Assembly (NCBI GenBank): GCA_023091735.1
Contig: JALKBU010000931.1
Location: forward strand, 1-20,547
From: Trichomonas tenax
Lineage: Eukaryota; Parabasalia; Trichomonadida; Trichomonadidae
Length of the DNA: 20,547 nt
Direction of reading: 5' to 3'
This document shows, piece by piece, positions 8,595-16,759 of this stretch. Numbering within the stretch: position 1 is the stretch's first letter; each line of letters begins with the position of its first letter. The position numbers were made by a program, and so were the translations under genes. The notes under the pieces are model-generated. The model was not told the origin of the DNA. It was given only the letters and a program-made list of their open reading frames with translations, and searched no databases.

Positions 8595-10854
8595 ATGCTG
8601 TTACTGTATGGATTTTGCCTAATTAGACAATTTTTAAGAAGTTATTGGTGGCTCAACAACACGGGATCTTCGTACTACAATGGACTGGATCACGAGGACA
8701 TCAACTGGTCGGGCTCTGCTTACGTCGACTCTTCTACAGGGAAAAATATAACGATTGTTGTTATGAGTGATGGCGCTTTGTTTGGACACAATGCGTATAC
8801 TTTATGTGCATTAAAGGACAAATTCGTGAACATATTTGAAGACTAAATGCTTCTCGAGACTTTAAATCCAACAAAAAATAAAATCGCGACTGCTTTTCTG
8901 GGATTATCATCAGCAAGTAAGAATTTCAACATCAACTATACAGGTATTGCTCCGGATTCGAATGTTGCGTCGTCTTATTTCTCGAATTCATCGGATTATC
9001 ACAAACATCCTCAAACAGTGGTCTGCCACAGAAGCAATGAGTGGAATATCTCCATTCTGCAATACCAGATGACTGACTGTTTGGGAAGATTCTGTAGATA
9101 TATAGAGCCTGACGTGCTTCCTAAGGAGATATTAAACGGTTGTACGAACCTGCTGAAGGCGACTGGCAGCATGCGATCGTTGTTCCCGCAGGCGCAGGAC
9201 ACACTTCTGATCCATTATTTTCGCCGCCAGGTCGCTGGCCGATGGTATTCACAATCTCAGAGGTAAATAATCGCGGATTACCATTAGATTACGGTGCAGA
9301 GGGTGTTGGTGTCTTCATTGCATGCCTATGCCCCGATAATGCTCCAATACCGACGGCTTCGAGTACCGGAATTGATGTTTTATACGAAAATTAAACGTCA
9401 CCGAATGCTAGTGCATCAATATTCGCTGGTGCTTTGGCAGTACTGATGAAGGCAAATCCAAATTTGACAACAGCTGATTTATTTTATTTCACTGCTATGA
9501 CAGCAGACAAAACTCAACCAGAGTCATTGAATTAGGACAAAAACGCGTTTGGATTGAATTTCAATAGGAGAACAGGTTTTGGGCACTTAAATTTAGGCCG
9601 AGATGTTGATTTAGCGTTGAATTTTACATCAACAGGACGTTTTTATCAATGGAATCAGACGAAAATGATCAATACTATACTCGAGAAAGGCGATTACAAC
9701 GTAACATTCAATGTTACCGATCAAAATATTAAATCTGTAATTTCAGTTGTCATTAGTCTTCGTGCTAGAAAGTTATCTTTCGGTTCTCTGAATCCGCACT
9801 TGATCAGCCCTAAAGGGACAGTGAGTGAAATGAAGATATTGACAGAAGGCGATATCAAATTAGATATCACGCAAATGGAGTTCAATTCTTACAAATTCTT
9901 AGATGAAGATTCACAAGGAACACGGACATTAGTCTTTAAAGAAACAGATGATGCCAATAGAGGCATTATTAATTCCACAACATTAAATCTCTATTATACA
10001 AAGGCAGCACCGAATAAATCGCAAGTCAATCAACGAGATGGAAAGAACCCGTTCGAGAAACTAACTTCCAGGATCACATTCTTAGCAGAAGAGCCTGTAG
10101 ACTTTGTTGCTGGAACTTACTGGAAAATTCCTGTTTCTGTGCCTGACGACGTTAAGGGTGTTCCTTACTTGGTCTATCTCGAAGATTCCACTGGAAAGAA
10201 CAGAGTTAAGATCAAAGCGTATTATAACAAAGATTACACGAAAATTACTTTAGCATACGTTCCTTCTGGCTTCAAGAATGGAATCAATATCTCTTTTGTC
10301 GTCGATTCCATTAATCCTCAGTACGGATATACTTCTTCAATACATTTAAATTACACAAATCCGTATAAACCAGGCGTAATATGGCCAAAAGATGGGCCAC
10401 ATATATCCATTGAAGACAGAGATCTTCCGGTACAGCATGCTCTTGACTTAGATTACTTAGCAGATGATGGATATTCAACATCAGCAGCTTTGACTATACT
10501 TAGTGCTACTTCAAGGGTAATTTTGGATAGAAAGTGGCTGAGAAATTTAGGAAATACTACTTATATCGATGCTGTTCCTTCAGATCGTCAATTTTTGTTC
10601 CAAATTCGCCTTCTTCTTCAGATAGATTCGAACAGTTCTCGCCAATGAAAGTAAGAGTCTTCGTAAAAGAAGCTGCAGGTACTTACAAACCGTTATTGCT
10701 CGTATTTACAAAATTGATAATTATTATTCTCGCAGTCATCTTTTCTGTCGCTCTGATTATCCTAATTTACAAAATTATCAAATTTGCGTTGGAACCATCT
10801 GAAAGAGAGGATGAACAAAAAGTTGTTTTGGCAACTTATTATCATCACATTTAG
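8595..10854 (+). pseudogene. decayed subtilisin/kexin-like (S8) membrane protease gene
   Basis: Successive frames give the domain order of a kexin-like S8 protease. The N-terminal part has WWLNNTG, EDINW and ITIVVMSDG. A middle part has GIAPDSN, VVPAGAG and WPMVFTISEVNN. A TSPNASASIFAGALAVLM segment corresponds to the catalytic-serine helix. A P-domain follows (LISPKGT near 9800), then one membrane helix (about 10701-10790) and a short cytosolic tail ending at 10854. Breaks: TAA 8844-8846; frame change near 9135-9165; TAA 9392-9394 where the Gly of GTS belongs; TAG 9533-9535 where the frame calls for Trp; frame change near 10600-10625. The signal peptide and propeptide are absent. Catalytic Asp is Ser (MSDG instead of the usual DDG), no HGT motif is visible, and the oxyanion Asn is Ala (GAG for GNG). 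In trichomonads such proteases belong to an expanded surface or secreted family. Function is certainly lost. Confidence 0.85.
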
Positions 10855-12322
10855 AAATTTTGTTTTTATTTGTATGTTATTATAAAGATACGCAGTGGTT
10901 CTCCTCCTGTGATTGTATACGAAATATTTTGTTATTATAAGATATATCTTTTCTATATTGTTTATATAACACATCTTTGTGTTCTATATTTATAATATAC
11001 TCATTGAGTATTGCTTAATTGTACCTTGTTTTAACCCGTTTAGGTTACATTTAAAATGTTTTCTTTATTTCATTTATTTATCCAATATGATTCTTTGCAT
11101 GAGTTTACTTCATGGAGTATAGTTGCTTTGTAGTTATATTTATCATTTTTTAATCATATATGAAATGTTTCATTTTAATCATCTATTTATCACATATAGA
11201 TTGAGAACATATAACACACTCATGAAGTGAAGCTTATCATTAACTAGATAGCTCATTGTATTCTCAATAAGTTATAAATTTAATATGATCTATTCAGTTT
11301 GAAATTATAACATATTCTTTGAGTATAATTTGTTTATATAATGTTTTGACCTAATTCGATTATATATGTTTAGTTTCTTTTCCAACTAAACTCTATCGTA
11401 TAAGGCTTTGAGTTTTGTAATATACACACGAAAATTAGTATGTCTGCAGTTAGTTTTTGGATTACTGGTTAATTTATTATTTCAGAAAAATATTCGGATA
11501 ATAAAGATATAATTACTTGTAAATCAGTCGCCGTTCGCCGAAATTACGTGGAATTTTAATCTTCTGATCACTTTAATTGATGATGACAATTGAATCATAT
11601 TTCTTGATAGCAAACACATGCTTTAGGATTGTTTAAACTCTATTTTTCAGCGAATATAGTAAAAGTACTACATTGGTTTTGTTCATTTCCTTAGTTGTCT
11701 ATTTCGATCTCGATTTTCTATCATTTGGTTGTTAATTCAATTCATAACTCTGACACCAATAATATCCATCATTGTGCCGATCAAATTCATTTACTATTTG
11801 GTCACATATTACAAAATTGAAAATAATTTAAATATCTACATTACAAATTAATATTATTACTCAACATTCATATAACCATCTTATATTCCAATAGTATAAT
11901 ATATTTCTCTTATTTACATAGTAAAATAACTTAAAATGCAGATTAATCAATTTGAAATATTTGTTAATAACTAATTAAACTCCATTTCACATTGATAAAT
12001 CACTTCCTTAGATATATTTTATTGTTATAAACATAATGAAATTTCTCAAATGTTGATCAATTATGTGGAACGAAAACAAAAAAATTCATAATTTACACAC
12101 TGCTTTTTGAAATAAACCCCTTTGTAATAGGTTAAAATTGATTTTGCTTTTGTTGAAGCGGATATGTGAACGTAAGGAAAATAAAAATAAATTAATTATA
12201 TCATGGCTAACCGTTTACGCGAAAGTAGAATGAACAATTCCTGTTTTTAACAAACAAATAGACAAGTTTTTTCTTATAACAAATCGATAAACATATAATA
12301 TTGGGTGATGATAGTGATCGAA
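10855..12322. other. gene-poor AT-rich stretch
   Basis: About 1.5 kb with very low G+C and no open frame of note on either strand. Vaguely similar blocks recur about every 100-110 bases between 10990 and 11330 (ACTCATTGAGTAT, CATGGAGTAT, ACTCATGAAGTG, TTTGAGTATAA), which may be a worn tandem repeat or chance. No RNA gene, intact transposon or inverted repeat was recognised. Confidence 0.45.
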
Positions 12323-12862
12323 TTACAAATTGAATATCTGACGATACCCATCCTTGCCATCATCTATAAGATCGAACAATTCTTCATTATTCTGAAACAC
12401 AAACTCATCAAGATACTGATTATTTATTGTTCTAAAGGACTGGACATTAATAATCTGGGTGTCTCTGGCCTTGTTGCTGAGTTGCTTTAATCACAATTTT
12501 TCAGCTTTTCTCTGTTCCTTTGCAATTCTGCGCTTTATGAGTTTTTATCTGTTTCTGATACCATTGGCAGATCTGTTCGGGAAGTTTTCCGCAATTTTTG
12601 ACCACTTGCTACCAAATTCCAGAAACAGCTCCGCAGGTAGATCCTCTTCGTCTTTGGACCACGGATCACTAGTGGTGGAATGCAATAAGTAGTTATTCCA
12701 TCTCTCCCTGCACTGCCTTAGTGTCCTGTGTTTCATCTCCTGTGCGACACCTTCCCAGTCCCTTGTTCCCATCCTCTCTATGACTTCTATCAGCATGTCG
12801 TCCTCCTCCTGTGTGAACTTCAGCTCTGGCACGGCCCTCCTGATTAGAGCAACAAATTTCAA
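12323..12862 (-). pseudogene. decayed R2R3-type Myb DNA-binding protein gene
   Basis: One frame on the - strand stays in register for 180 codons but contains TAA at 12545-12547 and TGA at 12491-12493. Codons 15-59 form Myb repeat 1 (KFTQEEDDML, then DWEGVA and QCRERWNNYL) and codons 66-105 most of repeat 2 (DPWSKDEED, GSKWSKIAENFPNRSANGIRNR). The TAA sits exactly where the last conserved Trp of repeat 2 is expected, and the frame resumes with KLIKRR. After the TGA a further 55 codons are acidic with well-formed composition (EELFDLIDDG). No ATG lies at the head of the frame; stops occur just upstream (TGA 12863-12865). The Myb part is unusually GC-rich for this window, with G/C-ending codons. 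Trichomonad Mybs are an expanded family of promoter-binding regulators. Intact, it would have been a nuclear transcription factor. Confidence 0.8.
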
Positions 12863-12865
12863 TCA

Positions 12866-13739
12866 CACACAAATTTTTTATTGTGAAATTATATCCAATA
12901 CCTAAAGTTTTTGATCTGTCCAAAGGCTTTAACTATTGAAACTCAAAGTATTCAATTTTACAATCGAGATAAAACACAGGAAAACACCTATGAAGCCTAC
13001 TGCTAAAGTAAAATTTGAAATCAAAATCAAAAGTTTAATTAAATTTTGTATAGGGGGGTTTTAAGTTCATATCCTTTAAAATTCCTCCATGCAAAAGGAA
13101 ATAGCAAAGAAAAAGTTAACCCCTAAATATTTTAATAATTATAAGAAACTTTTCATAACCATTGTTAATCCAACGAGGTTGACTTTAAACATATTTTAAT
13201 CCCTTTATTTCGCTTAGTGGAGATGAATCTTCATTTTAACGAAAAAAAGCAATTTTCATGAAAATTTGACGGCCCACTTGAATTATGGAACAGATACGTA
13301 TGCAGATAAGGAATCGACAAAGAAAGTAATTTATTCAATTATATCTATAGAAAAATTGAATGATCTCCTCTCAATTTCATGAAAAGTCTTTATGTTTGAT
13401 GATTTTTTGTTTTCGAACCTTAAAGAGTTTTTCTTCCTCCCTGATAAGTTTACATCAATAACGTATATTTTCGAACATCCCTAACTAAAGATATTTTGGA
13501 AGTTTCTAAGACTTATCAAAATATTGGCCTCTAATTTTTTACCGGCTAACTATGTTTTTTGAGGTATATTTGGAAAGAACAGGTCGGATATGTATTACAA
13601 ATAAAGCGAAATTTACAAAATAGATAGTTTTGAGTTAAAAATCAAATTATATCGACAAAATTTTGAGTATATTGACTCGAGACTATAAATTTGACGATAG
13701 ATAGAGTATGGCTATGACAGAGATCGCTTGGATTTGCCA
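12866..13739. other. spacer between Myb pseudogene and IBD gene
   Basis: AT-rich DNA with no convincing gene. The first 60 bases (to 12923) carry an ATG-led frame on the - strand that is out of register with the Myb frame; it may be the shifted original N-terminus. A GGGGGG run lies at 13054-13059. Nothing else was recognised. Confidence 0.4.
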
Positions 13740-14222
13740 TTAATCAAAGTCAACAAATTCAATGTCAATTGGAGAAGTTTGATCAGCCATGTCAACTGGA
13801 GTCATTCTCGTTTTGAACCGTATACTCCAAAGGCGACATTCAATTATGTTTTCCTTAAGGATTGGAATCTCATCTAAAAGTTGCTTAAATTCACAAGCGA
13901 GAGTCGACTTTGCTGAATATCCCATAAGTTTCAATCCACTATTAATTGATGATCGTCCTTTAAATATCACTTTAGATAATTGTGGAATATTTAATGCAAG
14001 AGAATCCTTGAAAAAACACAATCCACAGACTAAGCACCTTTTCCATTTATCAGACACAATGCCTCCACGTTCTTCGAATGTTTTAATTTGTTCAAACGCA
14101 TTTTCTAATGATAAAACTTTTGTATTTCTCTTAGATTTGATATTTGGGGCCGAAAATTGGGTTCTAAGGCACTCAAGCTGTTGCAATTCGTTGAGTGAAA
14201 GAAGTTCAATGTGTTTCAGCAT
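13740..14222 (-). CDS. short stand-alone IBD (initiator-binding domain) protein
   Basis: Predicted 160-residue nuclear protein consisting almost wholly of the IBP39-type initiator-binding domain. The diagnostic blocks align with the IBD protein encoded at 1594-2505: KRCLVCGLCF at 61-70 (RRFLVCGVCW in the other), LNIPQLSKVIFKGRSSIN at 77-94 (INTRQLRLLISKCKSSIN), LMGYS at 99-103 and CRLWSIRFK at 129-137. The tail after about residue 140 is short and acidic (PIDIEFVDFD). No polymerase-binding or activation domain is present, so it could act as a competitor for promoter sites or through a partner; that is inference. It starts at the first ATG, with one upstream non-ATG codon in the open frame. 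No TCA Inr is seen close upstream. Sequence divergence from the other copy is high, so the two are old paralogues, not a recent duplicate. Confidence 0.82.
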   Translation of the reverse strand: MLKHIELLSLNELQQLECLRTQFSAPNIKSKRNTKVLSLENAFEQIKTFEERGGIVSDKWKRCLVCGLCFFKDSLALNIPQLSKVIFKGRSSINSGLKLMGYSAKSTLACEFKQLLDEIPILKENIIECRLWSIRFKTRMTPVDMADQTSPIDIEFVDFD

Positions 14223-14617
14223 CAAAAAAGTGTTTTAATCGATTCGTTTTTTATTTTTAGTGATGCAAAGAAAAGTGAAATATCCGACCAAAAAAGCCTT
14301 CAATGTAAATTTCCAAAATTACACTATAAATAGCATATCAATTATATATAATAAATAATGAACAAGCAAAAATTATGTGATTTCAAATTTATCTAGTTAA
14401 GGATGCCCTAAATCACGACTTTTTTTTGTTGCTTTTAGAACTTGGAATAGCATTGACTCACAAGTTTAAAACTTATATGGTACTATACTACTATATGTAT
14501 AAAATAGGTGTCTAGAATAATGATTCGTTAATAATAATATCTGCCAAAATTAATAATGATTCGTTATGATTCAATGAAAGACATTACTTGACATGTAAAT
14601 TAGAACCAGAAGCACAG
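14223..14617. other. AT-rich spacer
   Basis: No gene seen. A phrase TAATGATTCGTTA recurs (14518-14530 and 14554-14566), a short direct repeat. Confidence 0.4.
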
Positions 14618-14920
14618 ATGAAATTAGTAACAACATATTATAATACCTTTTACGATAAGTATATTCATTATAAACCAGATAAAAAGAACTTATTCATATT
14701 TGTTAATCCAAATGTTAAAAGAGAAGTTAATAATATTGATGTTGAATCGAATAAACCTAATTTAAGTATTTCTAATGATATATTGAACGTAATGAACATG
14801 AAAAACCCTTACAACCAAATTAAGATTCCTTCTTGTATTGTATCTCATTTTAATTTCTATAAGTTGCATTTGTTACTGATTCCATTCATATCCATTGAAA
14901 AGATATCTAATTTGATTTAG
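14618..14920 (+). CDS. hypothetical small ORF or gene remnant
   Basis: A 100-residue frame from the ATG at 14618 to TAG. The first 80 residues are hydrophilic and of ordinary protein composition (YKPDKKNLFIFVNPNVKRE), the last 25 are hydrophobic. No family was recognised. The frame is open a few codons upstream without an ATG. Its last bases overlap, on the opposite strand, the end of the LtaS-like gene, so the hydrophobic end may be chance. It may be a fragment of a larger decayed gene. Confidence 0.25.
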   Translation: MKLVTTYYNTFYDKYIHYKPDKKNLFIFVNPNVKREVNNIDVESNKPNLSISNDILNVMNMKNPYNQIKIPSCIVSHFNFYKLHLLLIPFISIEKISNLI

Positions 14921-16742
14921 TAAAATTGAATGTACTTCTTGAGAAGTTTCCACCAACAATCGTAATCCGAACATGACTGGGTGGTGTTATCATTAAAATG
15001 TTTTCATTAAACCATTCATTTTCAGCCGAAAGTTCGTCATTAATTTCATCAAAATCATAACGATCAAGTAATGTCTTTTGATTTGAAAATAGATTTGTTC
15101 CCATTCCTAATCTATCGCCATTAATTTTCACACCTATTGAAGCAAGAATTGTTGGAAATAGATCTAGTACAGAATATTTTCTACCAAATCTCTTTTGAGG
15201 AGTAGCATCTGAATTCAAGAACAGATTGAATACTCTTCGTCTATATTTGAGAGCCTCTGCATGGGAATTTAATGGATAGTACATAACAGGGTGATCTCCA
15301 TGAAGTATAACAACAGTGTCATTATAAAACTTTTGATGCTTTATCCAGTCAATGAATTCACTAATCTGGTTATCTGCACATTTAATTGCTTCAATTTGTT
15401 TAGTATCGGAAGTATTGCATAGATGACATCTAAAACCTGGCGGATGAGTATCTATTGTCATTATAACAGTGAAGAAAGGCTGTTTGCTGTGAGAATTTTC
15501 GAGCAAATGGTGCTTTGCATAGCTTAAAGCTTTATAATCCAAAACCCAATTACTTGATTGATTGATCACAAAAGAATCAACAATGTTTTTCCTTTCAAAG
15601 CCATGTGACATGAATACGTATCCTTGATTGCATGAATATGCTGGTGTTGGATATATCGCAGTATTTAGATAGCCGTTATTTTTTGTAATATCTCCTAAGC
15701 ATTTCAAATGAGGGCGAAATGTATCTATGTTAACATTCGGAGTAATGAAAAGAGGTGTTCCAATTACATCAGCGCACAGCATAGAATATGATGCACCCGC
15801 TGTGTAAGATAATCTATTAAAACTATATGCGCCTCCAAGTTTATCGGTATTATCAGAAAAATGAATATTTTCCATATCTAATGCCATTTCCTCGAGTTTT
15901 GGAATTAAAGAATCGTCATACAAACCTCCATTTTTAGTTGACATGAATGTTGTCTCAAAAGATTCAAGAATTATTAAAATTATATTTTTCTTTTTCTCTG
16001 GAAATTCAATACTGCCGAATTTTGATAAAACGTAGTTATCTTTGAAAAATGTGGAAACTGATGTCTGCGTAGGCGTGTAAATTGAGCACATCATTAAAAA
16101 GGCTATAGTACAATAAACTATTACTACAAAATTATTTGTTAATTTGATAGAAAATTTGATAAATTCATCGAATAAATGGATGCTTGTAGGCAAGTAAACT
16201 TCACATATAATTATCGTAACTAATGAAATAATAATACAGTACAATAGGTAATCCTTAAAGAACTCTTTGAAAAGATCAGAAACCTGCCCAAAATTTAAAT
16301 TTCCTTCGGAATCAACAACAGTGAAAAATTGCTGCAACTTAGCAAAGTCAATTGTTCCAACAGCAGCATTTATATTCTTACAAACAGCAATTACTACTCC
16401 TGTTAATAAAATTATTATATCTTTCGTGATATCATTGAATCTGGAGATGCGATATTGCCTTGAAGTTTTAAACTCATATCCGACTTTTTTAAAAGAGCTA
16501 AATGCAGGAAATATAATAAATCCTTCAGTTACCAATAACAGCGGAAAAGGTATGTTGTTAAATTTGAAAGTAATCATGTTTGCGGCGAAAATTAGAACAA
16601 AATATAATAAAAATGTCCTTGTAAATAAAAGTCTTCGCGCAGTCTCTGGATAAACTAATGAGCGAACGCCAATATATATTATAGGATTCAAAATGTAATA
16701 TAAAATCCATGTAATAATTTGAGCAAAAAACAAAATATCCAT
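14907..16742 (-). CDS. LtaS/MdoB-like polytopic phosphotransferase (sulfatase fold)
   Basis: Intact 611-residue membrane enzyme of the alkaline phosphatase/sulfatase superfamily. Residues 1-225 hold five or six membrane helices (about 3-26, 43-59, 64-81, 108-124, 165-184, 204-222). The catalytic domain follows: KNIILIILESFE with metal-ligand Glu260, YTAGASYS with candidate nucleophile Thr314, DTHPPG with His433, and HGDHP with Asp483 and His484. This is the arrangement of bacterial lipoteichoic acid synthases and MdoB/OpgB-type phosphoglycerol transferases, which move a phospho-alcohol from a phospholipid to a glycan or lipid outside the membrane. In a trichomonad the acceptor could be the surface lipoglycan; that is inference. 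An unusual cluster, Cys439-x-x-Cys442 plus Cys455, sits between His433 and Asp483. The ATG at 16742 starts right before the first helix. A broken paralogue lies 17 bp upstream in the same direction. Confidence 0.85.
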   Translation of the reverse strand: MDILFFAQIITWILYYILNPIIYIGVRSLVYPETARRLLFTRTFLLYFVLIFAANMITFKFNNIPFPLLLVTEGFIIFPAFSSFKKVGYEFKTSRQYRISRFNDITKDIIILLTGVVIAVCKNINAAVGTIDFAKLQQFFTVVDSEGNLNFGQVSDLFKEFFKDYLLYCIIISLVTIIICEVYLPTSIHLFDEFIKFSIKLTNNFVVIVYCTIAFLMMCSIYTPTQTSVSTFFKDNYVLSKFGSIEFPEKKKNIILIILESFETTFMSTKNGGLYDDSLIPKLEEMALDMENIHFSDNTDKLGGAYSFNRLSYTAGASYSMLCADVIGTPLFITPNVNIDTFRPHLKCLGDITKNNGYLNTAIYPTPAYSCNQGYVFMSHGFERKNIVDSFVINQSSNWVLDYKALSYAKHHLLENSHSKQPFFTVIMTIDTHPPGFRCHLCNTSDTKQIEAIKCADNQISEFIDWIKHQKFYNDTVVILHGDHPVMYYPLNSHAEALKYRRRVFNLFLNSDATPQKRFGRKYSVLDLFPTILASIGVKINGDRLGMGTNLFSNQKTLLDRYDFDEINDELSAENEWFNENILMITPPSHVRITIVGGNFSRSTFNFTKSN

Positions 16743-16759
16743 TTGACACCTTTTTAAGG

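Noticed and set aside
12305..12490. Open frame on the + strand
   Set aside because: It is antisense to the C-terminal part of the Myb relic, whose peptide has much better composition.
8844..12547. Stop-codon reassignment, since several stops replace conserved Trp or Gly
   Set aside because: All three stop codons occur, and the intact genes end with TAA (IBD proteins, PDI), TGA (CCDC87-like) and TAG (LtaS-like). Frameshifts accompany the stops in the subtilisin relic. Pseudogenes explain this better.
12840..12915. A short intron restoring a start to the Myb relic
   Set aside because: The sequence before the Myb frame ends CTAATCAG, but the trichomonad 3' splice consensus ACTAACACACAG and a GTAYGT donor are not present, and the obvious donor gives the wrong frame.
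13789..14238. Open frame of 149 codons opposite the short IBD gene
   Set aside because: The - strand frame carries the recognisable IBD blocks; this one is a shadow.
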